64,000 nt of DNA from Berberis thunbergii (Eukaryota; Streptophyta; Magnoliopsida; Ranunculales; Berberidaceae): the NCBI GenBank assembly GCA_003290165.1, contig QNQO01008300.1:62001-126000 (forward strand), written 5' to 3'. The position numbers were made by a program, and so were the translations under genes. The stretch's first letter is position 1, and each line of letters opens with the position of its first letter. Positions 10,612-20,460 of this stretch are shown in pieces. The notes below the pieces were generated by a model, which was given only the letters and a program-made list of their open reading frames with translations, was not told the DNA's origin and ran no database searches.

Positions 10612-11860
10612 ATGAACCACATGATGAAGATGATGGAGAAACTCACTCAAACGCGCACTCAGTTAGCCGACCCTATTCAAACACTGCCGCAACCAAACTT
10701 TACTAACCGAGCCCAAGAAAGCAACGAGGTTCCTGCACGACCTCAACAGAAGAATCTTGAAAGCAATGAACCTTCCGAAGATAAGACTCCATAGAACGAC
10801 GAAACACTTGCTTAAATCTCGTTCAAGATTGGAGTCACAGACCCCAATGTAATGTACGAGCTAGCCAAACCACCATTCTCTGGCGCCCTCATGATAACTC
10901 CCATGCCAAAGAAGTTCACCCTACCAAAGTTTGAGGTATATGATGGCACCACCGACTCATACCATTTGCGACATTTCCACCACATGAGGGTGTTAAAGGG
11001 GAGTATGGAATCCATCCCATGTCGAAAGTTTTCAACCAGTCTTACCTTTACAGCAATGAGTTGGCTCAATAGCTTACAACCGAGGTCGATAGACTAATTC
11101 CAGGTACTAGCCATTGCCTTTATCACAAGGTTCATCGGACGATAAGGGAATATGTCACTCGTTTCACTAATGAGCTAACAATGATCGAAAGATGTTGCAA
11201 TGACACAACTATCGCCATTTTTACTGCCAGACTGAAAAGAGAACCCTTTTTTATGCTCTCAACCTGGAACCCTCAAATTTAACATGGTGATTCTGTTGAA
11301 AATGCCCAAAAGCACATTTCTCCTGAGGATATGAAAGCAGTCAGGAAAAAATTATCACGAAAGGAAAGGGCACTTGAAGAAGCGGAAAATGAGGTAGGAA
11401 AAAAAGAAGAGACGATAGACCCCAGGAAGATAACATTCAGTCGAAGAGGCATCAGACCAATGGGAGATTTGAATCCAATCAACAAGAGTCCGAAAAGTTG
11501 CAGACAACAAGGGCCAGACATGAGTGGGTAACAAGTGTATTGAAAAAGACATACAAACTGTACACAACCTTGAAACACAAGCCGAGCCAATATACTGAAA
11601 CACATGGCAAAATTGGAGGACGTCAACTGTCCACAGAGATTGAGAGGAGACCCGGAAGGGAGAGATAAGAGTAAGTATTGTTCCTCCACAAGGATCACGA
11701 ACACGATACCAAATACTACTATAATCCAAAAAATGAAATTGAGCATTGGGTTCAAAGAGGGCGACTCCACGAATTCATCAAAATGCTAAACAAGCAGCCC
11801 AAAGTAAAAGAAAAGGCAGACACCACTACGGGATCAAAGAACAGTCCAGGGAACTGATAT
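10612..11860 (+). pseudogene. Ty3/gypsy gag relic (Retrotrans_gag), copy 1
   Basis: Several frames carry fragments of a plant gypsy gag. At 10822-11095: KPPFSGALMITPMPKKFTLP, then FEVYDGTTDSYHLRHFHHM and CRKFSTSLTFTAMSWLNSL, matching the conserved F...PPKFKxPxLxxYDGTTDP and Ctrl-like CRxFxxTLxxxAxxWxxxL blocks. At about 11115-11190: EYVTRFTNE. At about 11660-11790: KYCS, HDTKYYYNPKNEIEHLVQRG, typical of the gag C-terminus in Tat-like elements. Stops and frameshifts make it non-functional. The protease, RT and integrase expected next are missing or unrecognisable. Confidence 0.75.
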
Positions 11861-12640
11861 ACGCCCTACACTGCATAGTCGGAGGGAGCAAAACAATCAA
11901 CCCAACTGAATAAGTAAAACATGAACACCTCCTACTCAAGCTGATCTATACCGAAGCAAGAGCATTTAAGCTGTCAAACGAAACAAGACAAACTAATATA
12001 CCGATTCACGACAAAGAACATCGAGAAGTTTGCATTCCAAACAGGGACCAAACAACTAATATAGTTCGAAGACCCTATTGATAGATGCAAGCTCAACCCG
12101 TGTTACGACGAAATTGTCAATGACATATTCAATTGGACCTTAGCATTTTGGTGCTGAAGTGAGCATGATTGGACAATTTGGCACTGGTGTGAGCATGATT
12201 GGGCAATTCAGCACGGCTCAATTATCAAATTAGGAAGCACCCTGAGTCCATTAGCTACAATAACATATTCAACGACCGACGAGACACAACAAACAAGTTA
12301 AACCAATAGCAAAACCGGCAGCTTGAATACATACTCCAAGACGATGCGGAATAAAGAAACAAGGACGTAACCCTCTAACAACACAAGGATCGACATCAAT
12401 CAAGCAAAGGTCACAAGGCTGAAACAAACCACTCTACAACCTAGTGTAACTTTTTGGAAAATAACAACCACTAGGGTTTATCAAAATACCTTAAAGAGGA
12501 ATATCAATAAAACTACAAGTTCAAAATCCCCATCTTGTGTCCGACAAAAAAATCAAGGCATCAAAGCTCAATAATATGGAGCAATCGGCATATCAAGCCA
12601 AAAAAAAATCAGGACACGAGTAAGATATATACAATAAACT
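11861..12640 (+). other. degraded gypsy interior, no domain recognised
   Basis: Lies between gag and the tandem array of the same element. Contains a small direct repeat (TGAGCATGATTGG.CAATT, about 12161 and 12189). No pol motif could be found. Confidence 0.4.
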
Positions 12641-12649
12641 TCTGGTCTG

Positions 12650-13440
12650 ATCAACCACGAAGTAAAAGTTTGACGAACGAGCCAAGTTACTCATAAAAAC
12701 TTTGGGTCTACTAATACGTCGAACCAACAAAGTAAAAGTTGAATGAAAGAATCAACTTACTAAAATAAAAACTTCGGATTGACTAATGTGTTGAACCAAC
12801 GAAGTAAAAGTTAGACGAACAAGTCAACTTATTTACAAAAAATTTGGGTTGACTAATGCGTCGAACCAATGAAGTCAAAGTTGGATGAACAAGTCAACTT
12901 ATTCACAAAAATTTTGGATTGATTGATACGTCAAACCAACAAAGTAAAAGTTGGGACAAAATAGCCAACTTACTCATAAAAAACTTTGGGTCGACTGATA
13001 CGTTGAACCAACGAAGTAAATGTTTGACGAACGAATCAACTTACTCATAAAAACTTTAGGTTGATTAATACGTTGAACTGGCAAAGTAAATGTTGGATGA
13101 ACGAGTTAAATTACTAAAATAAAAACTTCGGGTCAACTAACACGTCAGACCAATGAAGCAAAAGTTAGAATGAAATAATAAACTTACTCGTAAAAACTTC
13201 GAATCGACTGATACATTGAACCAACGAAGTAACAACTGGACAAACGAGCTAAAATACATGTAAAAAACTCTGGGTCGACTGATACGTCAGACCAACGAAA
13301 TAAAAATGGGGACAAAATAGTCAACTTATACAATTCGAGTTGACAAAAGATGTCGAACCACTGAAATAAAAGTCAAGACGAAAAAGTCAACTTGCTCAAA
13401 AAATGAATAAAGTCAACCTATTTTGGTCAACCAACACGTC
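12650..13440. repeat. about 70-bp tandem repeat array, about 11 copies
   Basis: Units start with AACCAACGAAGTAAAAGTT-like sequence at about 12653, 12722, 12795, 12865, 12935, 13007, 13077, 13148, 13219, 13290 and 13356. They continue with a CAACTTACT.A.AAAAACTT core and end with GACTGATACGTCG-like sequence. Period is 66-73 bp and copies differ by roughly 10-25%. The array sits between gypsy gag remains and an antisense ORF. Tandem arrays in the 3' untranslated region are known from Tat-lineage Ty3/gypsy elements and can seed satellites. Confidence 0.85.
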
Positions 13441-13897
13441 AATTCAATGAGGCAACAAAAAACATGTCAATTAATTCAGCCCTATACATCTAATCAAGAA
13501 ATTCAAACATGATTCAAAACGTAGCCGTAAAGTCCCCTTAGCCGATCAAAAAGTCGAACCGGGAAGCGAAAACGAGATATGTAGTACAACTTATTTCAAC
13601 AACTACGACGAACCTAAAAGTAAAAAGGTATGAATCAATTCACATGCTACGACACATGCAATGAGTCAACACACACAGTCCAAGACAAATTACGACTACG
13701 ATGGAAAAACATGCAAACAAGAATACTAAAAAGGAAAGCTATTGTCATTGATAAAACCATTCTATTACATTCGAGGAACAAGGTAAAGAAGTGGGAGATA
13801 AAACTGAGGCAATCACAACATCATTGGCGACATAATCCGATGGACAAAGGGCAGCCACATCACTAGCAAGAGCTCTCTCTTCGAAATGATAAGAAAG

Positions 13898-14308
13898 CTA
13901 TGGTTCTTTAACCATTGGATCACTCAAAGAGCCCGAAACACCATTTTCACCGTCTTCATCTTCGAATGCCTGATCAACCAAGTGACAGTACTCGGATAAA
14001 TCAACACCAAGCCCCTTGATATAGTCAAAAAGCTCAATCCGCCCATCAACGACTCGCTTCCAATCTGTCGCCTCCTTGATTCGAAGTATGTCCTTAACAA
14101 CAACAAATTCGTTCATAGGCGCAATAAGTCGTCCCTCAGGAGTGGTAAGCATCTCGAAAATATCTGCCTTGACCTCGTTGAGAGCAGCTGTTAACTTTTG
14201 TACCCATTTCTCGGCAACATTGCGGTTAATGGACTGCTCGACCACGGTACATGCAGCCTCATCATGAGTTGACTTCTTGCCGAACAACTCCCTCTCCTCA
14301 TCATGCAA
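13898..14308 (-). pseudogene. antisense ORF of a gypsy element (unrecognised protein)
   Basis: A 136-codon open frame on the strand opposite to gag, placed after the tandem array. The product is acidic and helical, with HDEERELF, TAALNEVKADIFEM and EATDWKRVVDGRIELFDYIK. The same frame continues a little upstream of its first Met (reading VFDDRFNGVYARL) before a stop, so the present ORF is probably N-terminally truncated. Extra ORFs, some antisense, between pol and the 3' LTR are known in plant Tat-lineage gypsy elements. Function is unknown. Confidence 0.5.
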
Positions 14309-14468
14309 ACGCGCATATACCCCATTAAAACGGTCATCAAAGACTCAAGATCAACTTTAGACTTATCCGCATACCCTCAACCTCAATCAACGAAGCTCGA
14401 GCAACCCCGGTTGCTTTCTCCTGTTCTGTGCATCATACTTTCAACACATCGAATAAACAAAAAAACGT

Positions 14469-15430
14469 CACTACACCACAAATCCTCATTTATAGCATAC
14501 CAAAACCGCTATAGCTGGATAAAATAGCTTTGTCAGACACGCAGTGTCAGCCAATGCTATTAAATGTCTGGCTCTATGATTGCATTTCTGGAACGCTATT
14601 AAAAATTCTCTTTTAATAGCATTTTTAAAGGCTATTGTGACACCTAATATAGTGTTTAAAAAATGTTATTCTATAATGTTAAATGCTTTTGCAACATTTT
14701 TCATAGCGTTTTATACAACTTTTATAGATTATTGTAAAATTAGTTAACCATGACATTTTAAAAGTGTTATTAAAAGTCTATGCCAAATTTTTTTACCCAT
14801 TTGGTTTTAGCTACGTTGGTATCATTTGCAATGTTCTACCTACTATTAAAAGTACAACAGTAAATATAATCCGACCATGTATGAAAATCCTTATTTATAG
14901 CATTATTGCACTAGTTTAATACATGGTAGAAATATAAGTACAATGGTTATTACAAAATATTTAAACATAACATGAAGTCATTTCTTCAAAGTACATAAAC
15001 TCATTTTCCTATCCTTTTTCCAATCACTTTATTCTTCATCATCCTTCATCTTCTTCTTCGTCCTGCCAAATAAACATAAAATATATCAAGGTTTATTTCT
15101 GATAAGCAAGAGGTTATAAATCATGCTAGAACAAACAATGATCCCTCCCATATGTAAAACAAATAAACAACAAGTAAAAGGATCCCTCATAGTCATATAT
15201 ACATGATATAAACCTCTATGATTATTCTGCATCAAAACCTCTATAATAAAAGAATCCTGGAAAATCTAAATACAAATAAAGGCACTCACAATCAAACTTC
15301 TCTTTCACGCAATTCCTTTTGTTTTGGCTTCACGGAAGACATCAGATTTCTAGAATTTCTATTAGCTATGTAGAGCTATGTAGAAGAATATCAGATGGAA
15401 CACAAGGGGCTGACATAAACTAGTAGAACA
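14469..15430. mobile_element. CACTA left-end fragment
   Basis: Starts CACTACACCACAAATCCTC, a standard CACTA terminus. For about 450 bp it is dense in short motifs such as AGCGTTTTATA, GCTATTAAA and TTATAGCAT, in both orientations. No matching GTGTAGTG end is present before the dispersed repeat begins at about 15440, so it is truncated there. No transposase is seen. An acidic run near 15050 on the minus strand (DEEDEG-like) may be captured or chance. Confidence 0.55.
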
Positions 15431-15439
15431 ACTTATGGC

Positions 15440-16036
15440 ATCATTTTTGAATCAGTCTCTGTCGACAAATTGCATGTAACTTCTACAACGAATAACTATT
15501 CAATTGACATTTGTACCTTAATGTGCAGACTTAATTTGTTTCAGTATATAATAACAAAAATTAGAGGAAATTAAAAACAGTCCAAATAGTAGGAAAATCA
15601 ATGTTAAGGAAAAATTGTTGAATTTATATGATAGGAGTTAATTTTGTATGTAAAACATATACCCAAGTTGTCCTAAACACCAATAGTTTGAATCTATCTT
15701 TAAGTTTTGTGTACCGCCAGTCAATTTTGTGGAGGACCTTCTCTTTAATGACATTGAAAGCCAATCTTTTAGAACGAAGGATCAAGATGGTAAGTCTCAA
15801 GTGGGGTTCCGATGACAGGAATGATAGAGATATACCCAGAAGAAATGGTGAACTATGAGGGAGCCTTTTTTCGTGATAATAATTTGAGGGAGCCATTTAG
15901 GGCTTAACAATTATTCAATGTAGCTGAGGAAGACAATTCGGATTGATAATAGCAAGTTTAGTTTTCTAAGGGGCTAAAATAAAGTATTTCAAGTTTTAGA
16001 AGGGCAAAACTTTGCTTAATGATAATGGCAATTGAT
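15440..16036. repeat. unclassified 0.9-kb dispersed repeat, copy B (5' truncated)
   Basis: Matches copy A from its GTCGACAAATTGCATGTAA onward, with scattered substitutions, through GGGGCTAAAATAAA and into the same gypsy junction. It keeps the 90-codon minus frame seen in copy A (15624-15896). The common junction with gypsy shows that A and B descend from one composite rather than two insertions. Confidence 0.6.
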
Positions 16037-16049
16037 GATACATTAAAAT

Positions 16050-16558
16050 AAATCATCACTGTCATACACGTGGCAGAAATCGTCCATCACAAGGATTAAG
16101 AATCCAAAAATCGGGCCAGCTCATAAAGCCCAATAAGGGCAAAACCAAACATAAAAGCCCAAACAGGTCCCGTCAGAAGAAGTCATAACTAAGTTCCAAA
16201 TCCAAGCCCGAGCAACTTCTCTCATAAATAAGAGAAACGTTGCATGAGAAAAGAGTCGTAGAGGGAGTTATGCCTCCATGGGAGTGTCTTTGTAAAGGAA
16301 GAGACTGTTACGAATAACGTTTCCCTTCGTTGTGCCTCACATGCTTAAGTCATGCAGAGAATTAACCGCGACCATTATATAAGGTAAAGGGAACAATCGA
16401 CAAAAACTTTAACTAAGTTTTGTTCAGATTTACTTCCTTCTCCAACAGAGTTGCGATTTAAGCATCGGAGTGCCTTCGGCCACCAAAAAGGTGATCCTTG
16501 ATAGTCTAACATTTGTTGTGCAGGTGAAACTTACAGGAGGATGAGATTTGGAGGCATC
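16050..16558 (+). mobile_element. Ty3/gypsy 5' LTR (partial) and promoter
   Basis: This stretch ends where TTTAGCGTTGTCCGTGGGG begins (16561), a decayed form of the TTTGGCGCCGTCTGTGGGAA sequence that follows the 5' LTR of many Tat-like elements. A TATA-like ATTATATAAGG at about 16375-16385 would lie some 175 bp before the LTR end. The LTR start is not resolved. Copy 1 of the element lacks this segment. Confidence 0.5.
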
Positions 16559-16639
16559 AGTTTAGCGTTGTCCGTGGGGAACAACATGTTTCCCTTTTGA
16601 AAAAAAAATCACAGTAACAAAACTCACTAAAATCTGATC

Positions 16640-17462
16640 AACGAAGCAAGAGGCTATCAAAACAGATGGAACACTCGACAAACCCTCAACCAAACAACAA
16701 TCACAGTAACCCTCCTACAGGCGACGCTACATTGCCAGCAGCTCACGATCGAGACCTAGCAATAACCACCGGGCCAATTGCGCCCGACGGTCAAAATCCA
16801 CAGCAAGCAGTAGCTCAGACACAGATTTGATCATGACCTAGATGAACCACACGATGAAGATGATGAAGAAACTCACTCAAGCGTGCACTCTGTCAGCCGA
16901 CCCTATTCAAACACCGCCCCAACCAAACTCTACTAACCGAGCCTAAGAAAGTAGCGAGGTTCTTGCAGAACTTCAACAGGAGAATCTCAAAAGCAATGAA
17001 CCTCCCCAAGATAAGACTCCATAGAACGATGAAATGCTTGATGCAATCTCGTTCAAGATCGGAGTCACAGACCCCAATGTAATGTACGAGCTAGGCAAAC
17101 CACCATTCTCTAGCGCCTTCATGATAACTCCCGTGCCAAATAAGTTCACCCTTCCAAAGTTCGAGGTATATTATGGCACCACCGACTCAACAGACCATTT
17201 GAGACATTTCCAGCACATGATGGCGTTAAATGAGAGTACGAAATTCATCCTATGCAGAATGTTTTCAACTAGTCTTACCTCTACAGCAATGAGCTGATTC
17301 AATAGCTTACCACCGAGGTCAATAGACTATTTCAAGGCACTAGCCATTGCCTTTATCACAAGGTTCATCTGTAGTCAGCAAATGACGAAAGGACCACAGT
17401 ACCCATTTCACATCAAACAAAAGCCTGAGAATACGATAATGGAATATGTCACTCGTTTCACT
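16640..17462 (+). pseudogene. Ty3/gypsy gag relic, copy 2
   Basis: Same family as the gag at 10612-11860. The clearest frame (17034-17297) reads KPPFSSAFMITPVPNKFTLP, then YYGTTDSTDHLRHFQHMMAL and CRMFSTSLTSTAMS. Upstream, the leader and N-terminal part are present but interrupted by stops. The relic stops abruptly at EYVTRFT (about 17462), where the third dispersed repeat abuts it. Not functional. Confidence 0.75.
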
Positions 17463-17472
17463 AAACCACCAC

Positions 17473-18380
17473 CAGTGGTGGAACCATGATTTTCATCTAG
17501 AGGGGGCAAAGTACAACATATCTTAATTGAGCCGAGTAAATCATATATGTATCTATACATACACAGATTTTTGAGCTTTGAAAAATAAGAAATTTAAGTT
17601 TTTTATTGATAAAAATGATGAGATGTCTTTTAAATGCACCAATAAGAATTGGTTTCTATCGACAAATTGCATGTAACTTTAACATCGAATAACTATTCAA
17701 TAGACATTTGTACCTTAATGTACAGACCAAATTTTTATCAGTATATAATAACAAAAATTAGAGGAAACAAATGACAATACAAATAATATTCCAAATAATA
17801 GGGAAATCAATGTTGAGGAAAAAATCATTGAATTTATATGATAGGAGTTAATTTTATATGTAAAACATATACCCAAGTTGTCCTATACATCACAGTTTGA
17901 ATCTATCTTTAAGTTTTGCGTTCCACCCATCCATTTTTTGGAGGACCCTCTTTTTAATGTCATTGAAAGCTAGTCTTTTAGAACGAAAGATCAAGATGGA
18001 AATTCCTAAATGGGAGTTCTGATGACAAGAATGATAGAAATATACCTAGAAGGATTGGTGAACAATAACTATAATTTATGGGGAGCCTTTTTTGGGGATA
18101 ATAATTTGAGGCAACCATTTAGAGCTTAACAATTATTTCATGGAGCTGAGGAAGACATTTGGGATTGATAATGGCATGTTTAGTTTTCTAAGGGGCTAAA
18201 CTAAAGTATTTCAACTTTGAGAAGGGCAAAACTGCGCTTAATTATAATATGCATTATTTTGAGAGGGGGCAATAGTTAAGTGGTCATTTGGGGGACTCAC
18301 CAATCTCTATGTAATTATTTGAACAAACTTGAAAGATTGGGGGCGTACAACTGACCCCCATTATATGTTGTTCCACCACT
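17473..18380. repeat. unclassified 0.9-kb dispersed repeat, copy C (full length)
   Basis: Starts CAGTGGTGGAACCATGATTT and ends TATGTTGTTCCACCACT, so the ends are short inverted repeats (AGTGGTGGAAC). It is the only copy with both ends, and its last 150 bp (AGAGGGGGCAATAGTTAAG to the terminus) are absent from A and B. A DNA transposon with short TIRs is the likeliest class. Confidence 0.6.
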
Positions 18381-18470
18381 AACCACCACTACACGTTCCC
18401 TCTGCCAGTCATGATTCAGCCACTGCTACCCCTGATTCCAGCCACCCACATTATCTGGATCTAGGATACA

Positions 18471-19130
18471 CTAGTAGCCCACTACTAGGAGCCACCAAGA
18501 GCTATTACTGTGGGAGCAAAAATAATCCTTAGCACAACACGATGAGAAAACTAAAAAATCTGGGTCATTCTCAACAAGCCCAAAAATTATCCACAAAAGA
18601 TATACATCCCAAATCAAATAAAAGTACAGAAAGCGCAAGTCTGGCCCATTGCAACTTGGCATAACACTCTTTTCTCAGCAGAGGAATAGTGTTTGGCGCC
18701 AACCACCATGCACTGAGCACACAAACCTATAGGAAAGGTCTCTCCAAACAGAAAGTTATAACTATCGACGGGAAGTTACAACCTTTGACAGAAATTACAA
18801 CCATCAACAAAAGGTTACAACCATCAATGGCTCACGACTTGCCACGTGTTTCACTTGTTTACAAGTAATTGGCTCCAGACCTGCCACGTGTCCCACTCAT
18901 TACGAGCAGTTGGCTTCTGAATTGCCACTTGTCCCACTCATTTGCGAGTAGTTAGCTCTCGACCTGCCACGTATCCCACTCATCTACGAGCAGTTGGCTC
19001 CTCCTACCTATACAAATAGAGACACACAATCATTTTTGGGTAACACTTTCCCGAATCTCAATTCCCTCTCTAAGAACATAGATAAATAAATACTTTTTTA
19101 GAGCTCTATTCTAACTTTGGTATCGGAGTC
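18471..19130 (+). mobile_element. Ty3/gypsy LTR of a third element
   Basis: A promoter-like region: four tandem 41-42-bp repeats, then TATACAAATA at about 19010-19019, a leader, and AACTTTGGTATCGGAGTCC at about 19112, the sort of sequence at the LTR/leader boundary in Tat-like elements. A gag relic of the same strand follows from 19395. The 5' limit is uncertain. Confidence 0.5.
18829..18995 (+). repeat. four 41-42-bp tandem repeats with G-box motifs
   Basis: Units begin GGCTC.CGACCTGCCACGTG or close variants at about 18829, 18871, 18912 and 18954 and end GAGCAGTT. The first two contain a perfect CACGTG (18843-18848, 18885-18890) inside GCCACGTGTC, an ABRE/G-box core; in the other two it has decayed. 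Immediately upstream (18763-18830) is a second set of short repeats with GTTACAACC. The position just before the TATA box suggests U3 enhancer repeats. Confidence 0.65.
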
Positions 19131-19394
19131 CTTGTGGCAGACACCACACCAGTGTCAATAATCTTTCTTCATCTTATGCAGACTATTCTGCATGATCAGC
19201 ACATGATCTGATGAGAATTTGCATCCACGTATTGGTGTTTTCAATAAGAGCTTGAATCAAACTTATTGCAAACTCTCTTCCTTTAATAAAAAAAATCATT
19301 CATTCGCATTGAATTTTCTTTCACAGACACTTTTATTTTCAAATTTCTTTTTCAATACAATAGTGGGAACTCGGAACCAAATTAGCAAAATAAT

Positions 19395-20455
19395 GTTGCA
19401 TGGTCCTCTGTCCGTACCGAACCTCCATCGCCACCACCAGCTGGACAACCACCGTTAGCAGATCTAGAGGTTCTGTTACCCTCGACAGACCATCTGGCAA
19501 AGGAATTGAGATGAAACAACAAGAAAATATTGCAAGTTAGATCGCCAATTTTACTAAAATATTGAAGGGCCATACTCGGGTGGTAGAGCGATTGGCGAGT
19601 GAACAACCAATGCGGAAGACACATTATCATCTGCCAGCAGACCATGCACATGGGAGCAGAAGTAATCATCCACTAATAATCCCTCTAGAAGCAATCATTC
19701 AAGATTAGGGTTAAATGTGCTCTCCTGGTTTGGGACTCAAACGGAAGTCTTCACAAGGTTAGGCTCCCAAGCAACTGTGCACTCAAGGCTGGGGTCGTAA
19801 ATGACGCTAGATATGAATGATCGACGCAGAAGACAAAATCCTAATGAATGTAAACAACGTGGAGGACCAAATTAACTTGTCCTGAATGCAAAATTCTGAA
19901 TATGAGTAGAGATCAACCGCTAATAACTAAAACTGAAACCACCATGTCACTAAGCGGCGTAGACTGCCCTGACACACAATTGATCAACAAGATGCATCCA
20001 AGCCCTTGAGAGCTAATGATGCGGCACGATTGGCCAATGAGCAGGTGAGGAGCTTGTGAGCCATGGGAAATCCAGATGATGTTCTACGCAAAGAGGTGGC
20101 CTTGGTGAACAAATCACCTTTTACATATGACATTGAAATGTCTTTCAATTTTGAAGTGCCACCACTCTGCACAAAGATGACCCACTTATGTGCAAAGTAT
20201 TTGCTACGACTTTACAAGGATCAGCCCAAGATTAGTTCTAGACTTTGACCCCTCAGTCGATCAACAACTTAGGAAAGTTCTCCCTTGTCTTCACAAAGGA
20301 ACATTCATCCTTCTGAACCATCAAAAAACATATTGATTACCTCTTCAACATGAAAAAGAAGTCAAATGAATCACTCAGAGACTTAATCAAAAGATTCAAG
20401 GCAGAAAAATGAGCATAGTTTGATGTAATGACCAAATTGCATCCTCATCTTTTAA
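19395..20455 (+). pseudogene. Ty3/gypsy gag relic, third element
   Basis: Many stops, but several blocks are clear: SPFTYDIEMSFNFEVPP (about 20114-20165), DPLMCKVFATTLQGSAQD (about 20177-20232), then SINNLGKFSLVFTKEH and DYLFNMKKKSNESLRDLIKR with FKAEK (about 20255-20415). This is the order of Retrotrans_gag: PFT..I, DaxMCRaFxxTLxGxA, F..L...F, L..IKQ...ESLRxYxxRFN. It belongs with the LTR just upstream. Confidence 0.7.
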
Positions 20456-20460
20456 GAAGG

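Noticed and set aside
12650..13440. CRISPR-like array
   Set aside because: Units are contiguous and diverged with no unique spacers, the setting is a plant retroelement, and CRISPR does not apply.
17464..18389. 9-bp target duplication AACCACCAC around the dispersed repeat copy C
   Set aside because: Copy A has the same AAACCACC bases before its start, so they are likely part of the element, and the motif is low complexity.
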